Positions 17,155-25,238 of a DNA stretch of 40,601 bases are shown in pieces. How positions within the stretch are numbered: position 1 is the stretch's first letter; the number at the start of each line of letters is the position of its first letter. Where the stretch lies: positions 1 to 40,601 of the forward strand of contig JAEUIV010000119.1 of the NCBI GenBank assembly GCA_016795005.1. Reading direction: 5' to 3'. Both the position numbers and the translations under genes were made by a program. This DNA comes from Phycisphaerae bacterium. GTDB lineage: Bacteria; Planctomycetota; Phycisphaerae; Phycisphaerales; UBA1924. Under the pieces are notes generated by a model. The model was not told where the DNA came from, ran no database searches, and saw only the letters and a list, made by a program, of their open reading frames with translations.

Positions 17155-18164
17155 GCCGCACGCCGGCCCATGCCGAGCGCCGCCGCCGCGCGCTCGCTCC
17201 CTCGAGGCTGTGGATCGCCTTCACGCTCGCCCTCGCCTTGCTCGCGCCGGTGATCGCAAACAGCCGCCCGATCGTCCTGGACCGCCTCGATGCGAGCGGG
17301 CGAGTGATCTCGCGCGAATATCCGCTCGCCGCGTCGCTGCTCGGGGAGGCGCTCACGCCCCTCGACTTCGCGGAGCGCGAGGAGCGCAACGAGGTTCGCG
17401 CCACCTTTACACTCGTCCCCTTCTCACCCAATGAACGCGCGGGGGATCGCAAGGCCTCGTTCCTCCCGCCGGGCGCCGCCGCCTCAGCCGGACGAACCCA
17501 CCTCCTCGGCACCGACCGCCACGGGCAGGACGTTCTGAGCAACCTCATCCACGGCTCGCGCCTCGCCATCAGCGTCGGGCTGATCGCCGCCGGACTCGCC
17601 ACGCTCATCGGAATCGTCCTCGGCGCCTTCATGGGTTACTTCGGCGGCTGGGTGGACACGATCCTGTCGCGCCTGGTCGAGGTCGTCATGGGCGTCCCGC
17701 TGCTGTTCGTGCTCGTGCTCGCCGCGGGGGTCATGCCCCGGAGCATCGAGGCGACGATGGCGTTGATCGCGTGCTTCACGTGGACCACCGCCGCGCGGTT
17801 CACACGCGCCGAGTTCATGAGGCTGCGAAACGCGGACTACGTGCTCGCGGCCCGGGCCGCCGGGATCCCGATGCGCTCGCTCCTCTTCCGCCACATGCTG
17901 CGCAACGCCGCGGCGCCGGTCCTGATCGACGCCTCGTTCACGATGGCCACCGCCGTGGTGCTCGAAGCGACGCTGAGCTACCTCGGGCTGGGGCCGCCCG
18001 ACCGCGCCTCGTGGGGCGCCCTCCTCGCCTCCGCCACGAGCGACGCCGGCGAGTTCCGCTGGTGGCTCGCCGCCTTCCCCGGCGCCGCGATCTTTCTCAC
18101 CGCGTTGAGTTACAACATCATGGGCGAATCCGCCCGCGACGAACTGGACCCGCGCGCCGCATGA
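17151..18164 (+). CDS. Peptide-type ABC transporter permease, C-type, copy 2
   Basis: This second C-type subunit pairs by position with the B-type permease. A membrane helix at about 20-37 is followed by an extracytoplasmic loop of some 95 residues, longer than in DppC and reminiscent of YejE-like subunits. The loop ends in the hallmark HLLGTDRHGQDVLSNLIHGSR. The EAA region is NADYVLAARAAGIPMRSLLFRH, and LEATLSYLGLGPPDRASWGALL marks the C-terminal half. The length is 337. Start and stop both overlap neighbours by ATGA. It differs clearly from copy 1 at 13125-14132, so this is not a recent duplication. Confidence 0.92.
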   Translation: MSRTPAHAERRRRALAPSRLWIAFTLALALLAPVIANSRPIVLDRLDASGRVISREYPLAASLLGEALTPLDFAEREERNEVRATFTLVPFSPNERAGDRKASFLPPGAAASAGRTHLLGTDRHGQDVLSNLIHGSRLAISVGLIAAGLATLIGIVLGAFMGYFGGWVDTILSRLVEVVMGVPLLFVLVLAAGVMPRSIEATMALIACFTWTTAARFTRAEFMRLRNADYVLAARAAGIPMRSLLFRHMLRNAAAPVLIDASFTMATAVVLEATLSYLGLGPPDRASWGALLASATSDAGEFRWWLAAFPGAAIFLTALSYNIMGESARDELDPRAA

Positions 18165-19219
18165 CCCCCCCACCCGCCAACGCCACACCGCTGCTCTCGA
18201 TCGAGGACCTCGCCGTCTCGTTCCCCGCGCCGGACGGCGGCCGGGTCTTCGCCGTCAACGGCGTGTCCCTCGACGTCCACCCGGGCCGCACCCTCGCGGT
18301 CGTGGGCGAATCGGGCAGCGGCAAGTCCGTCACCGCCATGAGCGTGCTCCGGCTCTTGCAATCACCCCCGGCAAGATACGAACGCGGCCGGATCATGTTC
18401 CGCGCCGCGGCCTCCGGCGTAGACCTGCTCAAACTCCCCGAACGCGAACTGCGACGGGTCCGAGGCGGAAAGATCGCCATGATCTTCCAGGAGCCGATGA
18501 CGAGCCTGAACCCCGTCTACACCATCGGCGAGCAGATCATCGAAGCCATCTCGCTCCACCAGGGGTTGACCGGACGCGACGCACGCGACGCCGCCGCCTC
18601 GGCCCTCGCCGAGGTCGGGATCGACCGCCCCGCCCACCGCCTCCGCGCGTACCCGCACGAGTTCTCCGGGGGGATGAGGCAGCGCGTCATGATCGCGATG
18701 GCCCTCGCCTGCAAGCCGGTCATGCTGATCGCCGATGAGCCGACGACCGCGCTCGATGTCACGATCCAGGCCCAGGTCCTCGAACTCCTGCGCACGCTGC
18801 GCGAGCAATCGGGCCTGGCGATGATGCTCATCACGCACGCCCTCGGCGTCGTCGCGGAGAACGCCGACACCGTCTGCGTCATGTACGCCGGCCGCGTTCT
18901 TGAGTATGCGTCGGTCCAGGACCTCTTCGATCGCCCGCTGCACCCCTACACGCGCGGATTGATGCGGTCGATCCCCAGCGCCTCCTCAAGAGTCTCAAGG
19001 CTGGCGACCGTCGCCGAAACCGTGAACAACCCGGCGGAGTTCGAGAGGCTCCCGGGCGCGAAACGGGGCATTCGGCCGTGGTGGCCCGGACATCCCGCCC
19101 CCGCGGATTCGTCCCCCGCCGCCGGACCGACCGGAGAGCACCTGCTCCATGAAGTCAATCCGGGGCACTGGGTCGCCTGCTGGCGGACCCGCGCCCTCGC
19201 CACCGCCGCGCTCGGTTAG
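18161..19219 (+). CDS. Peptide-type ABC transporter ATPase (DppD/OppD)
   Basis: The cytoplasmic nucleotide-binding subunit drives transport. Walker A GESGSGKS (49-56), Q-loop Gln110 in IFQEPMTSLNP, signature SGGMRQR (169-175), Walker B LIADEP (about 189-194) and the H-loop His226 in ITHALG are all present. The C-terminal extension with HPYTRGLMRSIPS and NPGHWVACW is specific to oligopeptide ATPases. After the H-loop His an Ala replaces the usual Asp (ITHDLG in most relatives). The length is 352. The ATG at 18161 overlaps the preceding stop. No second ATPase (OppF) follows, so it probably acts as a homodimer or with a subunit encoded elsewhere. Confidence 0.94.
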   Translation: MTPPPANATPLLSIEDLAVSFPAPDGGRVFAVNGVSLDVHPGRTLAVVGESGSGKSVTAMSVLRLLQSPPARYERGRIMFRAAASGVDLLKLPERELRRVRGGKIAMIFQEPMTSLNPVYTIGEQIIEAISLHQGLTGRDARDAAASALAEVGIDRPAHRLRAYPHEFSGGMRQRVMIAMALACKPVMLIADEPTTALDVTIQAQVLELLRTLREQSGLAMMLITHALGVVAENADTVCVMYAGRVLEYASVQDLFDRPLHPYTRGLMRSIPSASSRVSRLATVAETVNNPAEFERLPGAKRGIRPWWPGHPAPADSSPAAGPTGEHLLHEVNPGHWVACWRTRALATAALG

Positions 19220-19222
19220 ACG

Positions 19223-19228
19223 TACGAT
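19223..19228 (+). promoter_or_regulatory. TANNNT box 7 nt before the start at 19236
   Basis: TACGAT is followed by CAGTCCC and then ATG. No Shine-Dalgarno fits between, so a leaderless or near-leaderless message is likely. Confidence 0.42.
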
Positions 19229-19235
19229 CAGTCCC

Positions 19236-19895
19236 ATGCGCGCGGCCAATCCCTCAACTCGGCTCTGTCTCCTGCTCGTCGCCGCCGCCGCGGGCGGATG
19301 CACCGCCAAGGGAAGATGGTCGGAGACCGACGCCCTCCGCGAACAACTCGCCGACGCCGAACGCCGCATCACCACCCTCACCGCCGAGCGTGACGAGGCC
19401 CGCGCGATCATCGCCGAGGCAGACCGCGTGCGCCTCGGCACGGGGGAACTCTCCGCCGAAGCGGCCGCCGCCCTGCCAAGAGTCGCCACGCTCACCATCG
19501 ACCCGCTCAGCGGCCTGACCGACGCGAACCCCGACGATTCCACGCCGTTCGACGCCGTCGAGGTGTACCTGAAGCCCGCGGACGGGCGCGGTCGATTCGT
19601 TCAGATCGTCGGCTCCGTCTCCGTCCGCGCCGACCTGCTGCCCAGGACGGGAATGTCAAACGATGCGTCACCCCGCACGCTCGCCTCGGCGACCTTTGGC
19701 CCGGCCGAACTCCGCGAAGCGTACCGCTCGACCTTCCTGAGCACCCATTACACCCTCCGCATGCCGCTCCCCGATACACGCGACCTGGCCGCGAACAACC
19801 TGGCGATCAGCGTCGAGTTCCTCGACGCGCTGTCCGGGCGGGTCCACCGGGCGGAGCGCGTGCTGACCGTGGCGCGGCCGATCCTCTCAAGGTGA
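19236..19895 (+). CDS. Coiled-coil lipoprotein of unknown function
   Basis: The 219-residue product has a signal peptide with a lipobox ending AAGGC (Cys22). A short heptad-rich coiled coil follows (about 29-65, ETDALREQLADAERRITTLT and onward), then a beta-rich domain with AVEVYLKPADGRGRFVQIVG. I do not recognise the family. The ATG is preceded by a TACGAT box rather than a ribosome site. It lies 16 nt after the ATPase gene, so it may also be read through from the transporter operon. The next lipoprotein gene begins close to its end. Confidence 0.75.
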   Translation: MRAANPSTRLCLLLVAAAAGGCTAKGRWSETDALREQLADAERRITTLTAERDEARAIIAEADRVRLGTGELSAEAAAALPRVATLTIDPLSGLTDANPDDSTPFDAVEVYLKPADGRGRFVQIVGSVSVRADLLPRTGMSNDASPRTLASATFGPAELREAYRSTFLSTHYTLRMPLPDTRDLAANNLAISVEFLDALSGRVHRAERVLTVARPILSR

Positions 19896-19936
19896 CGAGG
19901 AGTCATTCCTCCACACCCCCCGCCGACGCTTCCCAT

Positions 19937-19942
19937 TACACT
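19937..19942 (+). promoter_or_regulatory. TANNNT box 6 nt before the GTG at 19949
   Basis: TACACT, then GGTGCC, then GTG. The spacing matches the leaderless pattern and argues for the GTG at 19949 over an upstream GTG at 19892. Confidence 0.45.
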
Positions 19943-19948
19943 GGTGCC

Positions 19949-20158
19949 GTGGCACGCATCGTCCCGACCATGCTCATCCTCGCGCTCGTCATCGCCGCAC
20001 CGTCCGGCTGCGGCAAGGCCCTGCTCTCACCCAAGGACGAGCGATCCCAGTACGACCGCTACGACCGCGTCCGCAACGACTACGCCCCGCAGTACGTGCA
20101 GGACGAATACGGGCGCCAGCTGCCCAACGTGCGCGCGAGATTGAAGCCGCGGGATTGA
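19949..20158 (+). CDS. Very small lipoprotein (69 aa)
   Basis: The product has a hydrophobic signal (ARIVPTMLILALVIAA) and a Cys at residue 21 in PSGC, a permissive lipobox. The mature part is short, charged and tyrosine-rich (SQYDRYDRVRNDYAPQYVQDEYG), with no recognisable domain. An upstream GTG at 19892 overlaps the previous stop and would add 19 polar residues in front of the signal. The TACACT box 6 nt before 19949 makes the shorter form more likely. It is anchored in a membrane; function is unknown. Confidence 0.68.
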   Translation: MARIVPTMLILALVIAAPSGCGKALLSPKDERSQYDRYDRVRNDYAPQYVQDEYGRQLPNVRARLKPRD

Positions 20159-20184
20159 CCCGGATAACGCCGCAGGATCAGCGC

Positions 20185-20895
20185 ATGTGGACGCCGATGC
20201 CCAGGACGCGCGTCGCCGAGCGGATGGATTCGCCGGAGATCGACCCCGGAGCGCACCAGGCAGCGCTGCAAGGTCTCGCGCGGCTGAACCGCCTGAGCGG
20301 GAGCGCACGCATCCTGTGGCCGGCGCTGCGGGACATGGCACGCCGGGCGGGCCGGGCCGTCACCGTTTTGGACGTCGCGACCGGGTCGGGGGACATCCCG
20401 GTCCGACTCGCGAGGCGAGCGCGGGCGTGCGCCCTCGACATCGAGTGGCACGCCTGCGACGTGAGCGAACGCGCGATCACCCACGCCGTGGCACGAGCCG
20501 CACGCGAAGGCGTCCGGCTCACCGGACACGTCACCGACGCAACCCGCGACAGGTTGCCGGGACGATTCGACGCCGTCACGTGCAGCCTGTTCCTGCACCA
20601 TCTTGATGAGCCGGAAGTGGTACGCGCGCTGAAGGCGATGGCCGACGCCGCCGGCAGGCTCCTCCTGGTCTCCGATCTGCGCCGGACTCGAGCGGGGTTG
20701 ATGCTGGCGCGCATCGTGCCGCGCCTCGTCACAACATCGAGCATCGTCCACTTCGACGCGGCGGCCTCGGTGCGAGCCGCGTACCAACCCCGCGAACTCG
20801 CCGCGCTCGCCGATCGGGCGGGCCTCGCCGGATCGACACTCCGGCACGCCTGGCCCGAGCGTATGCTCCTCACGTGGACGCGCCAGACAGCCTGA
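20185..20895 (+). CDS. Class I SAM methyltransferase of the type III PKS cluster
   Basis: The 236-residue enzyme transfers a methyl group from S-adenosylmethionine. The SAM-binding Rossmann motif VLDVATGSGDIPVRLA is at about 61-76, an acidic ribose-binding residue follows in HACDVSE, and the post-motif region TCSLFLHHLDEPEV is typical. The N-terminus (ERMDSPEIDPGAHQAALQGL) resembles methyltransferases that accompany type III polyketide synthases. The likely role is O- or C-methylation of the polyketide product. The ATG at 20185 is preferred, with AGGA 8 nt upstream; a TTG at 20155 overlapping the previous stop is an alternative. The FAD oxidoreductase gene overlaps its end by 22 nt. Confidence 0.85.
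   Translation: MWTPMPRTRVAERMDSPEIDPGAHQAALQGLARLNRLSGSARILWPALRDMARRAGRAVTVLDVATGSGDIPVRLARRARACALDIEWHACDVSERAITHAVARAAREGVRLTGHVTDATRDRLPGRFDAVTCSLFLHHLDEPEVVRALKAMADAAGRLLLVSDLRRTRAGLMLARIVPRLVTTSSIVHFDAAASVRAAYQPRELAALADRAGLAGSTLRHAWPERMLLTWTRQTA
20862..20867 (+). promoter_or_regulatory. TANNNT box 6 nt before the GTG at 20874
   Basis: TATGCT, then CCTCAC, then GTG, lying inside the end of the methyltransferase gene. It could launch a leaderless transcript for the oxidoreductase and the polyketide synthase. Confidence 0.42.
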
Positions 20896-22040
20896 TCGCA
20901 ACCATCTCGCCGAGCGACGCGGCACGAGGCGAATGGGACGCCATCGTCATCGGCGCCGGCCCGACCGGCTCCGTCGCGGGCGCGGGATTGGCCCGATCGG
21001 GGATGCGGACGCTGATCGTCGATCGAACCGTACACCCGCGCGAAAAAGTGTGCGGCGGCTGCCTCTCGTCGGCGGGAACTCGCGCGCTGGCTCGCCTCGG
21101 GCTGAGCCGCGCGGTCAACGACGCAATGCCCTTGCGGACACTCCGCCTGCACGCCGGCGGACGATCCGCCTCCGTCTCGATCGAGGGCTACGTGGCCATC
21201 GGACGCCGGACGCTCGACGCGCGCCTCGCGGCACTCGCGCTCGAGGCGGGCGCGAGACTGCTCTGGCCGGCCTCGGCACGCCTGCTCCCGGGAGGCGACG
21301 TACAGATCACCAGTCCGAGCGGCGACTTCCGAACAGCCGCGGCGGCGGTCATCGTCGCCGATGGTCTGAGCGGAACAAGCCTCCGCGATGACCCCGCATC
21401 GGCGTGGATCGTCCGCCCGCAAAGCCGCATCGGCGCCGGCGCAATCCTCGATTCGTCCCCGCTTCCGCTCCGTGAAGACGAGGTCGCGATGCTCTGCCAC
21501 CGCGAAGGCTACCTCGGGCTGGTCCGGCTGCCCTGCGGACGAGTCAACGCCGCCGCGGCGTTCGACCCGCGCGCCGCCCGAAACGCGGGCGGCCCGGCGC
21601 GCCTCGCCGCGCGACTGATCGAGCGAGCCGGCGGCGATGCACAGGCGATCGATCGCGCCCGGTGGAAGGGCACCCCCGCGCTGACACGCCGACGCGCACG
21701 CATCGAAGCCCGTTGCATGCTCGTCGCGGGGGACGCCGCGCGGTACGTCGAGCCGTTCACCGGCGAAGGAATGACCTGGGCGATCGAGAGCGGCGAGTCC
21801 GTCGTCCCGCACGCCCTCTCGATGGCACGCCGCGAATACCGAACAGGCCAATGGACCCGCGCGAGCACGCGCCTCCTCCGCCGGCGACATCTCACGTGCG
21901 CCGCCGTCGCGGGAGTGCTGCGCTCGCCCCTCGCCCTCGAAATGATCGTCACCCTCGGCGCCGCGCGGCCGTCGCTCGCCTCGATGCTCGGACGGTGGAT
22001 CGGCCTGTCGTCACCCCAACAGGTCGGAGCCTCCGCATGA
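20874..22040 (+). CDS. FAD-dependent oxidoreductase (geranylgeranyl-reductase-like)
   Basis: The 388-residue flavoprotein has the N-terminal dinucleotide fold GAGPTGSVAG (27-36). The family block HPREKVCGGCLSSAG (about 54-68) and the second FAD motif MLVAGDAARYVEPFTGEGM complete the group-A flavin monooxygenase / geranylgeranyl reductase pattern. It probably reduces or hydroxylates the lipid-like polyketide; which one cannot be told. It sits between the methyltransferase and the type III polyketide synthase and overlaps both, the latter by ATGA. The GTG start fits a TATGCT box placed 6 nt upstream. Confidence 0.88.
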   Translation: MDAPDSLIATISPSDAARGEWDAIVIGAGPTGSVAGAGLARSGMRTLIVDRTVHPREKVCGGCLSSAGTRALARLGLSRAVNDAMPLRTLRLHAGGRSASVSIEGYVAIGRRTLDARLAALALEAGARLLWPASARLLPGGDVQITSPSGDFRTAAAAVIVADGLSGTSLRDDPASAWIVRPQSRIGAGAILDSSPLPLREDEVAMLCHREGYLGLVRLPCGRVNAAAAFDPRAARNAGGPARLAARLIERAGGDAQAIDRARWKGTPALTRRRARIEARCMLVAGDAARYVEPFTGEGMTWAIESGESVVPHALSMARREYRTGQWTRASTRLLRRRHLTCAAVAGVLRSPLALEMIVTLGAARPSLASMLGRWIGLSSPQQVGASA

Positions 22041-23101
22041 CCGCGCGCCTCGCCTCGATCGGCCTGGCCGTTCCCACGGGACGACTCGGAATCGACCGGG
22101 CGATCTCGCTCGCGTCCGTCCTCGCCGCCGAGGGGGTACGCGCCGAAACCATCGAGGCAATCCATCGGCGCAGCGGCATCGACGAACGGGGCTGCGCCAT
22201 CATCGGCCCGGATGGAGAACAGACGCTCTACAGCGCCACCCGCGACCGACGCGGACCGACCACGTCACAGCGCCTTTCCCGGTACACCGCCCACGCGACG
22301 GCGCTCGCCGTCAACGCCTCGCGCGATGCCCTGCACCGCGCCCGCGTCGACCCCGACCGCATCACCCATCTCATCACCGTGTCATGCAGCGGGTTCGACG
22401 CCCCGGGCTTCGATCAATCGCTCATGCTCGCGGTCGGGCTGCGATCCACCGTCCGCCGGACGCACATCGGGTTCATGGGCTGCCACGCCGCCGTCAACGC
22501 GCTCGCGACGGCGGAGGCGTTCGCCCGCGCGGATGCGCACGCCGTCGTACTCCTCTGCTGCGTCGAGGTGTGCAGCCTGCATTACCACTACAGCGAGCGC
22601 GTCGATCAACTCGTGGCGAACGCACTCTTCTCCGACGGCGCCGCGGCGGCGATCGTCGCCGCGACCGCTCCGGAAGACGCGCCGACGCTCGCCGGATTCT
22701 CCTCGGCGATCTTCGACCACAGCGCCGGAGAGATGTCCTGGCGCATCGGCGACCACGGATTCGAGATGACCCTCTCCCCATCCATCCCCGACACGCTCCG
22801 GCGCGTCGTTCCGGGATGGGTCGGCTCATTCCTCGATCTTCACGCGATCGCGCGCCGGGACGTGGGAGGATGGGCGATCCACCCGGGCGGGCCACGCATC
22901 GTCCGCGCGGTCACGGACGCGCTCGGACTCGACACCGAGGCCGGGGCGGCCTCGCTGGAGGTGCTCCGCCATCACGGAAACATGTCCTCGCCGACCGTGC
23001 TCTTCATCCTGCGAAGGCTGTGGGACGCCGGGTTCCCGAAGCCGTGGGTCGCCCTCGCATTCGGGCCGGGCGTCGCGGGCGAAGCGCTCATCGTCCGTTG
23101 A
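22037..23101 (+). CDS. Type III polyketide synthase (chalcone/stilbene synthase family)
   Basis: This homodimeric condensing enzyme extends an acyl-CoA starter with malonyl-CoA and cyclises the chain. The catalytic triad is present: Cys149 in GFMGCHAAVNAL, His282 in WAIHPGGPRI and Asn315 in HHGNMSSPTV. The C-terminal loop LAFGPGVAGEALIVR is the family GFGPG-like motif. The length (354) is normal. The bacterial relatives closest in pattern make alkylresorcinols or alkylpyrones, and clusters with a methyltransferase and an FAD oxidoreductase are common in planctomycetes. Starter length and product are not predictable by eye. The ATG overlaps the oxidoreductase stop. No transporter or acyl-ligase gene is adjacent. 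Confidence 0.92.
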   Translation: MTARLASIGLAVPTGRLGIDRAISLASVLAAEGVRAETIEAIHRRSGIDERGCAIIGPDGEQTLYSATRDRRGPTTSQRLSRYTAHATALAVNASRDALHRARVDPDRITHLITVSCSGFDAPGFDQSLMLAVGLRSTVRRTHIGFMGCHAAVNALATAEAFARADAHAVVLLCCVEVCSLHYHYSERVDQLVANALFSDGAAAAIVAATAPEDAPTLAGFSSAIFDHSAGEMSWRIGDHGFEMTLSPSIPDTLRRVVPGWVGSFLDLHAIARRDVGGWAIHPGGPRIVRAVTDALGLDTEAGAASLEVLRHHGNMSSPTVLFILRRLWDAGFPKPWVALAFGPGVAGEALIVR

Positions 23102-23221
23102 CGCCGTGTTCGGCACAACCGATGGGGCCGGCGTGCACGTGACGGATTCCTTGTGGTCGGCAAGCCCAATCCGAGAACAGCCCTTCACGCCGCCGGACGG
23201 GCAATCTCTCACCGCACGTCC

Positions 23222-23227
23222 TATAAT
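23222..23227 (+). promoter_or_regulatory. Consensus -10 box upstream of the PGRP-like gene
   Basis: A perfect TATAAT lies 128 nt before the ATG at 23355. No matching -35 is seen at 16-18 nt. The implied leader is long and contains an AT-rich stretch (about 23260-23287), so other starts are possible. Confidence 0.4.
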
Positions 23228-23354
23228 CGCGCCCGCACGATCCATCGGGGCGCTTCAGCAAAGTTTGAGAAAATCTTGGAAATTGGCGAGGAGCACCCAC
23301 CACGGGGCCGATGCATGGTGTATCAGTGAGGGATCGATCGAGAGTGTCCGCCGA

Positions 23355-24023
23355 ATGACCAACGCCTCCACACGCCGACGTATCAACGCACCGCGACTGG
23401 CACGCACGCATGTCGTCTGGGGCGCGCTCGTCGCGGCGATGACCGGCGTGGGCGGGTTGCTCCTGGCCCTTGACCGCAGCCCCGCCGCGCCGGCGGAGGC
23501 CGTCGCGCTTGTGAACCTCGAACGCGCCAACTCGAACAACGAGTTCGCCGCGATCTTCGACACCAAGACCCCGATCAAGCCGGGCGCCTGGACCGGGATC
23601 GTCATCCACCACTCGGGCGGAGCCATCGGCTCGGCCGAGACGCTCACGAAGCAGCACAACGCCCGCGGATTCAAGGGGCTTGGATATCACTTCGTCATCT
23701 CCAACGGACAGGGCGCGCCGGACGGACAGATCTTCGTGGGATACCGCTGGTCCGAACAACTCCCGGGGGTACACGTCGCCGGGTCCAAGGCGGAGCAGTA
23801 CAACCGGCAGACCATCGGCATCTGCCTCATCGGCGATGGCGAGAGACGCGAGTTCACCTCGGCTCAGATCGCCCGCCTGGCGGAACTGGTTTCCTCGCTC
23901 CAGTCCAGGCTCCAGATCCCGGACCGCAACGTCGTGCTCCACCGCGACATCTCCCCCACCGCCAGCCCCGGCCGCCTCTTCCCCGAAGCCACGTTCAGGC
24001 AACTCCTCGCCGACGCGAACTGA
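23355..24023 (+). CDS. PGRP/amidase_2-fold protein, membrane-anchored, Cys ligand replaced
   Basis: A basic N-terminus and one membrane helix (about 19-38) anchor the protein, and the rest is an N-acetylmuramoyl-L-alanine amidase fold of the T7-lysozyme/PGRP type. Visible residues are the zinc His85 in IVIHHSGG, the active-site Tyr111 in GLGYHFVIS, the family HV pair in PGVHVAG (140-141), and the second zinc His196 in VVLHRDISPTASPG. The third ligand, normally Cys eight residues after that His, is Ser204. In animal PGRPs this change marks members that bind but do not cut peptidoglycan. It may therefore be a wall sensor, or use another ligand. The ATG at 23355 gives the best N-terminus, although the frame is open upstream to 23106. 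Confidence 0.82.
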   Translation: MTNASTRRRINAPRLARTHVVWGALVAAMTGVGGLLLALDRSPAAPAEAVALVNLERANSNNEFAAIFDTKTPIKPGAWTGIVIHHSGGAIGSAETLTKQHNARGFKGLGYHFVISNGQGAPDGQIFVGYRWSEQLPGVHVAGSKAEQYNRQTIGICLIGDGERREFTSAQIARLAELVSSLQSRLQIPDRNVVLHRDISPTASPGRLFPEATFRQLLADAN

Positions 24024-24197
24024 GCCGGGCAACCCATCCAGTCACCCCGCCCAACGGCCGATGATCACCCTCGATCAGTCGGGTTTTCCATTTTTTGTGC
24101 AATTCCCGGCATCATCATCGCCGGACATTGCCCCGATGGAGGCTTGACGCCATACTGAGGGGTTCGGGACGGGTGGCCCGGACCGGGACCGTTGGGG

Positions 24198-25163
24198 ATG
24201 GCCCCGCAATCGACCGTATCTCCCGCGTCAGTGGGGACTTGCACCTCCGAATCCGTGACGAACTTGAAAGCCTTCGAGCCAGCCAAACCGGGAACCACCC
24301 TCGCGGGTTTCAACGTCCTTGCCGAGATCGGACGGGGGGCCGCGTCCATTATCTACGCCGTGCAGGACCCCAAGACCAAGCAGGTCTGGGCGCTGAAGCA
24401 CGTCGAAAAACGGGAACCGAAGGACGCACGCTTCATCGAGCAGACCGAGCGGGAGTACGAGATCGGGAGCAAGGTCAACCACCCGGCCGTCAGGCGGATC
24501 GAGCGGATCATCAAGACCCGCGAGATGCTCATCAGCGTGAAGGAAGTCTTCCTGGTCATGGAGTACGTCGACGGGGTCAGCATCGAGAAGAAGACACCCG
24601 GGACCTTTGAAAAAGCCATCGACGTGTTCTCACAGGTCGCTTCGGGACTTTCCGCGATGCACCGCGCCGGGTTCGTTCACGCGGACATGAAGCCCCAGAA
24701 CGTGGTCATCATGGCCGACGGCCGGGTGAAGATCATCGACCTGGGGCAGGCGTGCGCGATCGGCACCGTCAAGGAACGCATCCAGGGGACGCCGGACTAC
24801 ATCGCCCCCGAACAGGTCCATCGCCGAGCCATCACGCCCAAGACCGACATTTACAACCTGGGCGCCACGATGTACTGGCTCTTCACGGGCAAGAACATCC
24901 CCACCGCGATGCCGAAGGAGGGCGGGTCGATGGTCGCCAGCCTCGACGATCACATGATCGAGAAGCCCAAGCCGGTGCGCGAACTCAACCCCCGCTGCCC
25001 CGAACTCCTGTCGGACCTCATCATGGCGTGCGTCCAGATCGACCCCGAGCAGCGACCCGCCGACATGGAAGAGGTGTTCCAGCGGCTCGATCTAGTCCGC
25101 GCCAAGATGGCCGCGGCACAGAATCCGCAGGCGGCGCCCGCCCTGGATGACACGGCGATCTGA
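24198..25163 (+). CDS. Cytosolic Ser/Thr protein kinase, non-RD
   Basis: The 321-residue protein is a Hanks-type kinase with no membrane helix or sensor domain. The Gly-loop GRGAAS lies near residue 46, the ATP-binding Lys67 is in WALKHVEK, and a Glu at about 86-88 sits in the C-helix. The catalytic loop reads HADMKPQN (161-168) in place of HRDxKPxN, and the metal motif is DLG (181-183) in place of DFG. The activation segment GTPDYIAPEQ and DIYNLGATMYWLFTG are intact. Loss of Arg before the catalytic Asp means activation-loop phosphorylation is probably not required. A polar leader of about 37 residues precedes the domain. ATG 24198 is preferred to TTG 24192. The substrate is unknown. Confidence 0.9.
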   Translation: MAPQSTVSPASVGTCTSESVTNLKAFEPAKPGTTLAGFNVLAEIGRGAASIIYAVQDPKTKQVWALKHVEKREPKDARFIEQTEREYEIGSKVNHPAVRRIERIIKTREMLISVKEVFLVMEYVDGVSIEKKTPGTFEKAIDVFSQVASGLSAMHRAGFVHADMKPQNVVIMADGRVKIIDLGQACAIGTVKERIQGTPDYIAPEQVHRRAITPKTDIYNLGATMYWLFTGKNIPTAMPKEGGSMVASLDDHMIEKPKPVRELNPRCPELLSDLIMACVQIDPEQRPADMEEVFQRLDLVRAKMAAAQNPQAAPALDDTAI

Positions 25164-25226
25164 AAAAATCCGGCTTCTGCCGAGCAACCGAAAACGCGCC
25201 GTGTTTCGACCGGCACGCTCACCCGA

Positions 25227-25232
25227 TACTCT
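25227..25232 (+). promoter_or_regulatory. TANNNT box 6 nt before glyA
   Basis: TACTCT, then CTTGGC, then ATG at 25239. No ribosome site fits between, suggesting a leaderless glyA message. Confidence 0.45.
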
Positions 25233-25238
25233 CTTGGC

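Noticed and set aside
20178-21890. Minus-strand open frame of 570 codons across the polyketide cluster
   Set aside because: Spans two well-supported plus-strand genes and is Arg/Ser/Ala-rich.
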